Assembly (NCBI GenBank): GCA_004431415.1
Contig: QPMI01000659.1
Span: 1-63,225, forward strand
DNA length: 63,225 nt
Reading direction: 5' to 3'
DNA from: Cyanophora paradoxa
Taxonomy: Eukaryota; Glaucocystophyceae; Cyanophorales; Cyanophoraceae
The position numbers and the translations under genes are program-made. The notes beneath the pieces are model-generated. The model saw only the letters and a program-made list of their open reading frames with translations. It did no database searches and was not told the DNA's origin. How positions within the stretch are numbered: the stretch's first letter is position 1; every line of letters begins with the position of its first letter. Shown one piece after another: positions 32,248-42,366 of the stretch.

Positions 32248-33760
32248 TGGAGGCGGCCGGGGAGGCAGGCAGGCCTGTTGGCATCCTGCGCTGCGACGCC
32301 TTCTACGACGACTGGGAGCGGTGCGCGCCATGCGCGGGCGCCGGCGGCGTACGACTCGGCAATGCTCACGCGCGGCGCTCACAGGCTGTACGCGAACCTC
32401 ATCGACGCGGCCCCGGGCTTCCCCCCGCTCTCGTGCGCCGACCCGCTCGAGCTCGCGCTGCCGCCTGCGCGCTCGCCGAATGCTCACCCGAATGCTCGCC
32501 GCTCGCCGTGCAGTTACCGGATGTACGACGCACAGCGCGGCGATCTTCCTACAGATGCCGAGCTGAGCTCGCTGGCCGGCGTCGTCATCACGGGCTCCGC
32601 CTCGGACGCTTTCGTCGACACGCCGTGGATCGCAAAGCTGCGGGAATGGATCTCAAGGCACTACGGTAGCGGCAGCGGAGGCCAGGGCGCGCCCCCGCTG
32701 CTCGGCATCTGCTTCGGTGCGACTTCGTGGCGTGCCTGGCGCGGGCGCGGGGCCGGCGGGCCGAGGGGCGCGGGGCGGGGCAGGGCACCAGGTAGTCGCG
32801 CACGCGCTGGGCGGGCGGGCGGGGCGGGCGGAGGGCGGCCTCGTGTTCGGCGCGCGCCTCATCGAGCCCGACGAGGACGCGTGCGCCGCCCGCCCCGCCC
32901 CGCTCCGCCCCGACGCTCGCCGCTCGCCTCGAGCCCTCCGCCCCGCCCCGCAGGTGCCTGAAGCTCCCGTACGCCCGCCGGGCGGCGGAGGCGTGCGGCG
33001 GCCTGCCCCGGCGCGTCCGCATCATGGGTCCGCCGGCACGCCCCGCGCCCCGTCGCCTGCTCCCTCCCAGACCAGGGGCCCCCAGAGTCCCACAACGACG
33101 AGGTGGTGTCCTTGCCGCCGGGCGCCCAGCTCCTGGCCAGGTCCCCTCCCCACCACCCCCCCCTTCCCCCCCCCCCCCCCCCCCCCCAGCCCGGGTACGG
33201 CAGCTCGCCGGGGACGCGTGTGGAGGTATTCGGGATCGGGGAGGGGGTCCTCTGCCTCCAGGGCCACCCCGAGGTGCGCCCCGGGCCCCCCCTCTTCCTG
33301 CGCTTCCTGACGCTGCACCCAGTTTGCGACGGGCCACATGGTCCGCAGCCCCTCTGCGGCCCGCCCCCGCGCACCCCCTTGAACCGAGCCGGGCCCGCGC
33401 CAGAACGAGGTGATCGCGCCGCTGCGGTACCCGTCGTGCGGGCCCAAGGGGCCGCTCTCCCCCGAGGGCCTGGCCGCCCTCCAGGCCTCCATGGTACGCC
33501 CCCCAGCCGCAGGGTCGGCGCCGGCCGGCAGCGCCTGGCGGCTGAGCTGACCTCGGCGGCAGGCGCAGGCGGTGGAGCCGGGGGCCCCGCCCTGCCCCGT
33601 CTGCCCCGCCCTCCTCCGCGTCCTCCCCGCCTCCGCCTCGAGCTCGGCGTCGGGGCCGGGGCGGGGCCTGCTGGCGGCGGACGCGTGCCACGCGGCCTCG
33701 CACGTCTTCCTCGCCCGCCTCCTCCGCGAGTTCTTCGCCCCCCGGCGCGAGTGTCACTGA
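32247..33760 (+). CDS. class I glutamine amidotransferase, gamma-glutamyl-peptidase-like
   Basis: Exons joined at GT-AG introns read RPVGILRCDAFYDDWER, LYANLIDAAPGFPPLS, YRMYDAQRGDLPTDAELSSL, VVITGSASDAFVDTPWIAKL, LLGICFG spliced to HQVVAHALGG (nucleophile Cys), then SHNDEVVSLPPGAQLLA, SPGTRVEVFGIGEGVLCLQ and GHPEV (catalytic His and Glu). The order, and the phrases GSASDAF, HNDEV and CLQGHPE, match plant gamma-glutamyl peptidases (GGP1 type), which cleave gamma-glutamyl from glutathione conjugates, better than GMP synthase. About 300 residues. The C-terminal exon adds an Ala/Ser-rich tail ending at 33760. An upstream in-frame ATG at 32163 is an alternative start. Confidence 0.8.
33166..33187 (+). 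other. 22-nt poly-C tract inside an intron
   Basis: The tract lies in the amidotransferase intron that begins GTCCCCTCC at 33,141. Reading phase puts the 3' splice site at the GGTACGGCAG ending about 33,204, which restores LLAS-SPGTRVEVFG. The C run then acts as an extreme pyrimidine tract just upstream of it. Confidence 0.7.
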
Positions 33761-33885
33761 TCATCATGCATGTGTCCGGCGAGGGGGGGTGAGGTGGCGG
33801 GGGCTACTGTTCACATCCGTTTCGACCGAAATTCCGGTCGAAGCCGGACACCGGTACCCGAGGCCGCCGCGCAGCGGTCCGGACC

Positions 33886-34452
33886 ATGAAGCCCAGCCGG
33901 GCGCTAGCGTTGCCGGCGCCCCCATCCGCGGGATCTGGCGGAGCTCCGAAGCGACCCGCGCCTCACCCGCGCAGCGCCAGGAGATCCCCCGCAAAAAAGG
34001 CCAAAGTGCAGTCGGGAGTTCCTGACGAGGCTTATGCGCGAGCAATACCCGTAGCACAACCAGCGCAGGCAGCTGCGCATGCAGCTCCGAAGGGGCAGCC
34101 GGCGCCTAAGCTAAAGGCGCCGGCAGTGGTCCCTGTTGCGCAGCCGGCGAAAGTCTTCAAGAAGAGTCGACGTCAGATCAAGCACCCCAAGCGTCCCAAA
34201 CCCGGCGTCGCCCCGAAAGTGCCGAAAAGCCCCGCCGGCGTGCCTCCTCGGCCGCTGGCGCTCGCGCTGGCGGCGGCGCAGGAGGCCACGCGCCACATCG
34301 CAGAGGCCACCGCGCATCTGCGCACGCACCGCGGGGGCGGGGACCGCACAGCAGTGGTGGCGTCGCTGCTGTGCCTGGAGGGCGAGACCAAGCAGCTTAT
34401 TGAGCTGGCTCAAAGGCTCAAGGACCACGCGGAGGACCTCCAGAGAATGTAA
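33886..34452 (+). CDS. small basic Lys/Pro/Ala-rich protein, intronless
   Basis: An uninterrupted 188-codon frame from ATG 33886. The first 110 residues are disordered and strongly basic, with nuclear-localisation-like clusters (KKSRRQIKHPKRPKP, RSPAKKAKV). The last 60 residues form a predicted amphipathic helix (TKQLIELAQRLKDHAEDLQRM). The composition resembles linker-histone-like or chromatin proteins, but no family is recognised. It follows the amidotransferase by 125 bp and converges with the next gene, with 47 bp between stops. Confidence 0.6.
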   Translation: MKPSRALALPAPPSAGSGGAPKRPAPHPRSARRSPAKKAKVQSGVPDEAYARAIPVAQPAQAAAHAAPKGQPAPKLKAPAVVPVAQPAKVFKKSRRQIKHPKRPKPGVAPKVPKSPAGVPPRPLALALAAAQEATRHIAEATAHLRTHRGGGDRTAVVASLLCLEGETKQLIELAQRLKDHAEDLQRM

Positions 34453-34499
34453 TTCAAATATCTCCATTGTACAGGAAGTGTTCTAAACAAATCATGGGC

Positions 34500-36494
34500 C
34501 TAGCCCTTGACGGCGACTGCCATGGTGTAGCCGGAGCCTGCGCGGATGGGGCCGGGGGGCGCTCAGGACGGGGGCGGCAGCTGCGCGGGGGGGCTGGCGT
34601 GCGGGCGGGCGGGGGGGCGGACCTTGCATGAGCTTGTAGTCCTGGGGTAGGAACGCGCCCTGGGCGCCCTTGAGCGCCGCCTCGCGCACCTGGGGAGGGG
34701 GGTCGGGGCAGGACGGGCGGGGGGCCGGGGCCGGGGCGGCGGACCTTGTCGTAGAGGTGGCGCTTGCAGTGCTGCTCCATGGCGGTGAGCTGGCAGAGGT
34801 CGTAGAGGCCGGCCTTCACGCCCCGCTCCAGCGTCGAGATCTGGCCCCGCGCCGCTCTCAGCGGCGGCGCCGGCGGGGCGGGGGGCACGGGGCGCGCACG
34901 TCGACGAGGCGGCCGGCGGCGTAGAAGAGGAACATGGGGAGGGCCTTGAAGTTGTGCCGCTCGCTCAGCAGCCCGCTCTGCCCGCCCCGCCCCGCCCCCT
35001 CGCCCCGCGCGCACGGGCGGGGGCGGGGCGGGGCGCGGGGCGGGGCGCGGGGCGGGGCGCGCCTCGCAGACGTCGAACTTGAAGAGCTTGAAGCGGTCGG
35101 GCGGGACGAGCATCGTCTCCGCCCCCAGCGGCCCCCGCCCCGCCTTGGCGCTCCCTTCCGGCGGGGAGGCGGCGCGGCGGCCGGCGGTGGCGGTGCGGGC
35201 GGCCTGCGCCTCTGCGGCGCTCTTCTGCAGCGCCACAAGCTCCTCCCCGGGCAGCTGCCGCCCCCAGCCCGGCATGGGCGGGGCCTGGGGGTGGGGAGGG
35301 GTGCGGGGGCACCTGGACCATGCCGTTGACCTCCTCGAGCCAGGACTCGGCGCGGCGGCTCTCGGGGTTCCAGTCGGCGAGGGCGACCACCACCACCACG
35401 CCCCCGGACCCGCACTCCTCCGCCACCCGCCTGCGCCCCCGCACGCCCCGCCCTCAGCCCCCGCGCTGCCGGCGGCGGCGGGGGCGGGGCGGGCGGGGGC
35501 GGGCGCGCTTGTCGAAGCCGTCGGCGCGGAGGGGGGTGAGCTTCTTGCGGTAGGAGCGGTAGCGCTTGGGGAGGCGCTTCTGCCACGGGGGCCGCTTCGT
35601 CGCCGTCATCTCGAACGGCTCGGCGGGGAGCGCCTCGGGGGCGGGCTCGGCGGCGGGGGCGGAGGCGGGCTTGCGCTGGGTGCGGACGAAGGGGTCGGCC
35701 TTGAGGAGCTCCCCCTCGCGCGCCTGCCTCCGGAACTCCAGCAGGCCCTCCACCGCCTGGCCCCGCCTCAGCAGGCGCGGCGGGGGGCGGGGGCGGGCGG
35801 GGCGGCCGGGGCGCACGGGCTGGAGGGGCGCGGAGAAGTCGGCGGCGGTGCGGAAGGGCTTCGGGGGCGCCTCGCGCGGCGGCCGCTGCGCCCGCACCTT
35901 CTCCACGTCGATCACCAGCCTCCCCCCCGGGCCCCGCCCCTTCAGCTGCCCCCGCCGGCCACACGTCAGACGGGGCGTTGTGTGTGTGTGTGGGGGGGGG
36001 GGCGCGCGGGGCGGGGGGCACGTTGTCGAGGTAGGTGCCCTCCCGGGCGAGGTGCTCGCCGACCTGCGCGCGCCGTGAGCGAGCGGGGCACGCTGCGGGG
36101 CGGGGCGGCGCGCGTTGAAGGTGAAGGAGCGGCCGCCGAGGCGGACGTCGAGGCTCATGTGCTGCCGGTCCGTCATCCGCAGCCGCATGCTCTCCGTGAC
36201 CTCCAGGACGAGCTCCTTGGGCTCCCACTTCGCCCAGAGCTCGCTCTGCACGATGTTCCCCTGCTCGTCCGTGATCGTGAAGCCGGCCTTGTTCGTCACC
36301 AGCCGCGGCCGCCCGCTCCGCCACTGCACGCTCCCCACCCCCTCGTGCGTGAAGCCACCGAGGAGCGCCCGCCGGCCGGCCTCGCGGTAGATGTATGTGT
36401 GCGGCCCGCCTCCCGCAACGCGGTCCACCGTAACTGCGATCGCCCCCGACGGGTAACTGCCGCCCCGTCAGCCGCCCGCCGCTGCGCGCGCCAT
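34500..36494 (-). CDS. unknown conserved-looking protein with thioredoxin-like region
   Basis: The N-terminal exon block reads HTYIYREAGRRALLGGF, GVGSVQWRSGRPRLVTNKAG, ELWAKWEPKELVLEVTESMR and RQHMSLDVRLGGRSFTFNA. It is followed by a basic segment (RPPWQKRLPKRYRSYRKKL). Then VVVVVALADWNPESRRAESW, FKLFKFDVCEA and LPMFLFYAAGRLV together look like the beta-alpha-beta core of a thioredoxin fold, with NPES where CxxC would be, so no redox activity is expected. The last exons read TAMEQHCKRHLYDKV, AFLPQDYKLMQ and GSGYTMAVAVKG, with stop at 34500-34502. The first exon is uncertain: ATG 36494 works only with a GC-AG intron ending just before the codons for TVDRVAGG. A ciliary or scaffold role is possible but unproven. 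Confidence 0.55.
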
Positions 36495-36625
36495 CGCAGC
36501 CGCGAGGAGAGGAGTGCGCTAGACTGCTAGGGAGGACGTGTGCGAACTCTTGGGCGGGGTGGAATGCCGTGAAGGCAGCCCCGCTTCCGCACGCAGTTCT
36601 TAGCTAGAATCCCCGGAAGCGCGCA

Positions 36626-36829
36626 CTAGGCATTGCCGATGTGGTGCCTGTCGAGCTGCACGAATACCGAGCCGTTGTCGTGTAAGATGCGCGTAGCGTG
36701 CGGGTCGACTGGCGCGGAAGTCGACGGCGTGGCTGCGGCCGGCGGAGGCGCCGGCGGCTCAGCCGCAGGCGGTGGGGGAGGAGGCGCCGGGGCAGCCGGA
36801 GCAGGTGCCGGGGCTGCTTTCGGCGGCAT
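36626..36829 (-). CDS. short Pro/Ala-rich protein
   Basis: A 67-codon frame: a proline/alanine-rich low-complexity half followed by a normal-looking end (DPHATRILHDNGSVFVQLDR). It lies alone between two genes. The last 25 residues have ordinary composition, which argues mildly for a real gene or a last exon. No family is recognised. Confidence 0.35.
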   Translation of the reverse strand: MPPKAAPAPAPAAPAPPPPPPAAEPPAPPPAAATPSTSAPVDPHATRILHDNGSVFVQLDRHHIGNA

Positions 36830-37085
36830 GTTGCTGCTGCCTAGCTGTGCGGTCTGGGACCGCGCCGATCGTTAGCAGTGCTTTTGCGCCAAATCTCTGA
36901 CAGTAGGAGACGCTAGTAGATCTCTGATGGTCCGCAAAACTACTTTTCAGCACTCGAGCTCTTCGCGTTAAAGATGCTCTGCTGGAAGGTGCACCACTGA
37001 AACCGTATTTGCGTATTTGCGTACCCGGACCGCAAGCCCCAGTGCTGCCCCACTGCCCAGTGCTGCATCGGCAAGCGGACCAAGA

Positions 37086-38977
37086 ATGCGAGATCTGAGG
37101 ATAGAGAGCACTTGGCACACCGAGCTGAAGCCGGGCGCGCGCTTCTGGCTCAACCACACTGCCGCGGCGGGTCAGAAGACCGCTTACGGCGAGTGCACGG
37201 CAGCGCGGTCGCCGACCGGCGCGCTGGAGCTCACCTGCGACCTCGAGGGCATCTCAATCCCGCAGGCCGACATCGCCGTGCGCGCCGCGTACGGGCGCTC
37301 GTTGCTTATGCGAAGCGAACCACGCGCGTGCGCAGGGGCGCGCGAAGTGGCTCGACGTAAAGCACGACGAGAGCGGGCAGACGTGCCGCTTTCACGCACC
37401 AGTCGCGCAGTACGGGCGCATCCATCCCGGCAAAAGCGTGCGCCGCTGCGCCGCGCTAGAGCTTCGGATCGTAGACGCGCGGCCGCCGCAGATCCTGAGC
37501 TTGGATGTGAGCGGCGGTGGCCTCGGAGTGTCGGCAGGCACGGAGGGCGTCGTGCGGGTGTGGGAGACTAAGGACGGATCTCTGAGGGTGCGCGTCCCGC
37601 CGCGCACGCGCGCCGCCGTGTCTTGTTAAACGCTGGCGCGCGCAGAGGGATCTCGAGGGGCACAAGGGAGATGTGTACGCGTGCAGATTCTTCCCCAGTG
37701 GCAAGGTCGTCCTCACGGGGTGCGCATGCAAATGCGGCCGCGGCCGCGGCCGGGATCCGCACCTCTCTGAGCGCCTCGCCGCGACGCGCCGCGCAGCGGA
37801 GCCGACCGGTTGCTAAAGATATGGGATCTGGAGAGCGGCGAGTGCGCGGCGGATCTGAAGGGCCACACGTACGGTGCGCCGTCGGTGGCGCGACCGAGCA
37901 CCGCCCGCGGGCCGCTCACGCCGCAGCAGGTGTCACGAGTATCGCGATGGTGGACAGAGGCCGGACGCTCGTCTGTGCGTCCCGCGCCCCTCCCGAGGAA
38001 GCTCCGGCGGGGCGGGCTGACGGGGCGGGGCGGGGCGGACGGGAGGGCAGCGGGGAGCCGGGACGGGACGTGCGTGCACTGGGACGTCCCCACGCAGGCG
38101 GCGCTGGGGCAGCTGTGCGCCTCCGAGAAGCCCCTCAACGCCGTCGACGTCGGCGCCCGCCCCGGGGGCCCCGAGGGCGCGCCGCCCCCCCGCCCGGCGC
38201 CGGGGCGCGGGGCGAGGCGGGGCGGGCGCAGAGGGGCGGGTGGCGGCGGTGGGGGCGACGACGGCGTCGTGCGCGTGCTCGACCTCGCCTCGCGGGAGGC
38301 CGTCCTCACCCTCGAGTGCCCGCCCCTGCCGGGCGCCCTTTCCCCCAGCCCGCGCCCCGCTCACGCCGGCGGCGCAGCGCGGGCTCGGCGGTGAACGCCG
38401 TGTGCCTGCGCCCCGAGAGCGCCACCCTCGCCGTGCGCTCCGCCCCGCCCCGCCCCGCTCCGCTCGGGCTCCAGGCCGGCCGAGGGCGTGCCGGGCAGTA
38501 CGGGACGGACGACGGGACGGTGCGGGTGGTGGACCTGCGCGCGGCGGCCGCCGGCGCCGAGGTGGCCTCGGCGCGCCGCTCGACGGCCGCCGTCCTCTGC
38601 GTGCGGCCCGCCGGCCCCGCCGCCCTCCTCGTCTCCACCGGCGCGCCCCGCCGCCCCCGGGCGCCGCCCCGCCGCATCCGCGCCTGCCTGAAGCGGCGGG
38701 GCGCGCGCAGCGGACGGGGCGGCGTTCGTGTGGGACCCGGCGACGCAGGCCGTCGCCCACGACCTCACGGGCCCGCCCCGCCCCCGCGCCCCGCGCCGAG
38801 CTGCAGCGCCGGGCCGGGCTGAGGCTGCGGGCGAGGGCGCGCGCAGGGCCCGACTTCGAGGCGGTGTACGCGGCGGCCGTGGAGCGCGCCGAGGGGGCGG
38901 CGGGGGCCCCGGGGCGCCCCGCGGAGCGCGTCTTCACGGGCGCGCGGGACGGCGTCGTCCGCCAGTACACCCTCTAG
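37086..38977 (+). CDS. PAAF1: proteasomal ATPase-associated factor 1 (WD40 protein)
   Basis: PAAF1/Rpn14 binds proteasomal ATPases and regulates assembly of the 19S regulatory particle. ATG 37086 starts MRDLRIESTWHTELKPGARF, then WLNHTAAAGQKTAYGE and DLEGISIPQADIAVRAAYG, matching the PAAF1 N-terminal region. WD repeats follow: FHAPVAQYGRIHPGKSV, ILSLDVSGGGLGVSAGTEG, VVRVWETKDGSLR, RDLEGHKGDVYACRFFPSGK, LLKIWDLESGECAADLKGH, SIAMVDRGRTLVCA and DGTCVHWDVPTQAALGQL. The end is VFTGARDGVVRQYTL. Several GT-AG introns fit in phase (for example 37,588-37,645, which restores SLR-RDLEGH). The intron before SIAMVDRG could not be phased cleanly. The stop is 216 bp from the convergent FTHFS stop. Confidence 0.9.
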
Positions 38978-39192
38978 CCCCCACGCCTCGGGCGCCCCGC
39001 GCGCTGGGCGAGGCGCGCGCCCCGGGGGGCGTAATCGATATTCAAAGAACGTACTCTGCTGAAACGCATGGATGGCATGATGCAAAACCTAGGGAGTTAT
39101 GTGCGGGATATATCGAACTGCACGGGGGAGCAGCAGCTGAACTGGCTGGAAGCGGGCTGGAGCGAGGGGGCCGCAGGAAGGCGGCGGGGCGC

Positions 39193-42175
39193 TCAGGAGA
39201 GGCCGACGATCTTGCCGGTCTCGGGGTCGAGGTCGATCTCGTAGTAGGCCGGCCGCGTCGGCAGCCCCGGGATCGTCGGCATCTGCCGGCCCGCGTCAGC
39301 GCGCCGAGGGGGCCGGCGCGGCCGCCGGCGGGCGCGGGCGGGCGCGCCTCGCCGCAGAGGGGGTAGAGGAAGCCGGCGCCGACGCTGGCGCGGATGTCGC
39401 GGACGGGGATCTTGAAGCCCGTGGGGGCGCCCTGCGCGCCGCCCGGCTCGGCGGGGCGGGGCGGGGCGGGGCGGGGCGGTGGAGGGGGGCGGGGGGCGGG
39501 CCTTGAGGTTGGGGTCGGCAGAGAGGGAGTACTGGGTCTTGGCCATGCAGATGGGGAGGCCGGCAAAGCCCTGCCGCGTGTACCGCTCGATCTGCGGCCC
39601 CCGCGCCCCGTCAGCGGCGGCCGGCCCCGGGGAGGGCCTACGGGGCGCGCGCCTTCTTCTCGGCCTCGGGGGAGTACTCGACGCCGTCGGCGCCGTAGAT
39701 CCCGCGGCAGATCGCCTCGATCTTGTCCTTGATCGGGAGCTCCAGGGGGTACAGGAACTGGAAGGGCGACCCCGCCTGGCGGGAGAAGCGGCACGCCTCC
39801 ATGACGGCCCGCCCCAGGTCCGCCGCCCCTGCCGCCCCGCCCCTCAGCGAGGGCCAGGCAGGAGCAGGGCGGGCGGGCGGGCGGGGCACCGGCGCCGCCC
39901 TGGGCGTAGTGGTCGGCCATGACGGCGGAGTGGGCGCCGTGCTCCCGCGCGAACTTCTCGATCAGCTCCACCTGCCCGAGGCGTGAGCGGGGGCCGGCCG
40001 GCGCGGCCCGGCGCGGGGCGGGGCGGGGCGCCTCGGCGGGGGCGTCGGTGCCGAAGCGGTTGACGGCGACGACGACGGGGACGCCGAACTGGGGCGGGGG
40101 TGAGGGGCCGGGGGGGCACGGGGGCGGGGCGGGCGGGGCGGGGGCCTTGGCGGCGTTGCGGATGTGGACGCCGAGGTTCGGGAGGCCCTTGCCGAGCAGC
40201 TCGAGGTTCTCCTCCGTGTACGCCTTGTTCAGGCGCTGCCCGGGGGTCACCGCGGGGCCCCCGCCGTGCATCTTCAGCGCCCGGATCGTCGCCACGATCA
40301 CCGCGCAGCTCGGCTTCAGGCCCGAGTACCGCGTCTTGATGTTCATGAACCTGGCCCAGGGTCAGGCGGGGCGCGCGGGCGGGGCGGGCGGGGCGCGCTT
40401 CTCCATGCCGATGTCGGCGCCGAAGCCGGCCTCGGTGACGACGAAGCCCTCGGGGCCCGCCAGCTGCGCGCCCGCTCGCGGCGGGGCGGGCGGGGCGGCG
40501 GGGTGCGGGCGGGCGGGGCGGGGCCTTGAGGGCGATCTGGTCGGCGACGATGGACGAGTTGCCGTGCGCGATGTTCGCGAACGGGCCCTGCCCGCCATCC
40601 TCGCCCGCGCGCGCGGGCGGCGGGCGGGCGGGGCGCGGGGGCGGACGGCGTGGACGAGGACGGGCGTCTCCTCCAGCGTCTGCATCAGCGTCGGCATCAC
40701 CGCGTCCTGCCCGCCCCGCCCCGCCCCGCCCGCTCGGTCTCGTCGCGCGGGCGGGCGGGGCGGGCGGGCGGAGCGGGGCGGGCGCCTTCATGAGGACGCA
40801 GAGGGCGCCGCCGATGCCGAGGTCGTCCGCCGTCACGGCGTCGCCGGCGCGGCTCGAGCCGACCACCATCCGCCCTGCGCGCCGCGGGGCTCGGTGGGGG
40901 CGGGGGGCGGGGGCGGCGGGGGCGGACCGAGGCGCTCGCGCATGTCGGCGAGGGAGGTGCAGAGGGCGAGGACGGCCATGATCTCCGAGGCCACCGTGAT
41001 GTCGAAGCCCGTGGCGCGCGTGTGGCCCTTCTCCGTCGGCGCCTGCCCCACGGTGACCTCCCGCAGGAAGCGGTCGTTCGTGTCCACGCAGCGCCGCCAC
41101 GTGATCGTCTCCGGGTCGAGGTCCAGCCGCACGAACTTGCTCACCTCCTCCCCCGACAGCGCCCCCGGGTCTGCGCCCCCGCCCGCCCCCTCAGCGCGCC
41201 GCGCGAGGCGGCGCGGTTGGGGGCCGCGGGGCGGGGCGCGCCGGTCTTGTCGATGCCGAGCTTCTTGAGGCGGCGGAACATGACCTTGGAGAAGGAGCGC
41301 GAGCCGTCCGGCGAGGCCGGGCACAGCCGGTCGAAGAGCTGCGCCCCCGCCGCTCGCCTCGCCGCCGTGCGCGGTCGCCCCCGGCCCCGGCGCGCTCCAC
41401 GGGGCGCCGGCGCACCTGCTGGTCTGTCTGCGTCTTCTCGTGGAACATGCGCGCGTCGATCGCGGCCGCGAGCAGGCTGATGGCGGCGCGTCAGCGGCTC
41501 GCGGCGCGCGCGCGGGGCGGCCAGTCGGGGCGGACTTGTTGGCGGCGGTGATGGCGTGGATGTCTCCCGTCAGGTGCAGGTTGAACTCCTCCATCGGGAT
41601 CACCTGCGCCGCCCGCGCTCGCGCCCCGCCCCGCCCCGCGCCAGCGTGGGGATCAAGTCGGTGTACCTGCGAGTAGCCGCCGCCGGCCGCGCCGCCCTTG
41701 ATGCCGAAGGTCGGGCCCTGGCTGGGCTGACGGATGCACGTGAACACCTGCGCGCGCCGGGCGCCCCGCTCAGCTCGCTCGCACGCGTGCGTTTGGCGCC
41801 GCTGAGCGCTCGGGTGGACCTTCTGATTGAGGTGCGCGCCAAGCGCCTGGCTGACGCCGATGGTGGTCGTGCTCTTGCCCTCGCCGAGCGGAGTCGGGTT
41901 GATGCCGCCGACGACGACGTAGTAGCCATCTGGCTGGTTCTGAAGGCGCTTCAGGACATCGAGGCTGACCTTCGCCTTGTACTTCCCGTAAGGCTCGAGC
42001 TCGTCCGCATGAATGCCGGCCGACGCGGCTATCTCGGCGATGGGAGTCGGCGGGATGCTCTGGGATAAAGCGCGTGAAGGTGAGCTTTCGACACGCAGGG
42101 GCGCGGTCCGGTCACCTGAGCGATTGCGATGTCGCTCGGCACCGGCGTCTGAAGGTCTTTGAGCTTCCGCGGCAT
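39193..42175 (-). CDS. formate-tetrahydrofolate ligase (10-formyl-THF synthetase)
   Basis: ATP-dependent synthesis of 10-formyl-THF from formate and THF. ATG 42175 encodes [21 protein letters not shown] 56-nt GT-AG intron (42115-42060) joins it to [16 protein letters not shown]. Conserved blocks follow: [40 protein letters not shown] (P-loop), [107 protein letters not shown] and [18 protein letters not shown], ending with [20 protein letters not shown]. It is a full-length monofunctional enzyme of the plant type, about 630 residues, without the dehydrogenase/cyclohydrolase domain. It has about a dozen short introns. No transit peptide is evident, so it is probably cytosolic. It is divergent from the next gene, with 191 bp between starts. 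Confidence 0.96.
42060..42115 (-). other. first intron of the FTHFS gene
   Basis: GTGACC at the 5' end and TATCCCAG at the 3' end, 56 nt. It restores the expected junction between DIAIAQ and [11 protein letters not shown]. It is given as a worked example of the small-intron class. Confidence 0.85.
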
Positions 42176-42366
42176 GGTGACGCGCTTTGGGCGGATTCGG
42201 CTTGGACTCTAGCCTTGGAGGCTTGGAGCCGCGTCCGGGTACGCGGCGAGCGGCGTCTTGAGACCGGTGCGGGTGCCCGTGCACGTGCGAGGTACGCGCA
42301 TTCGGACCTCCATGTAGCGCCGCGTGGCCTGATGGCGCTTGCAGGGCTCGCTGACGGCTCCGCGCG

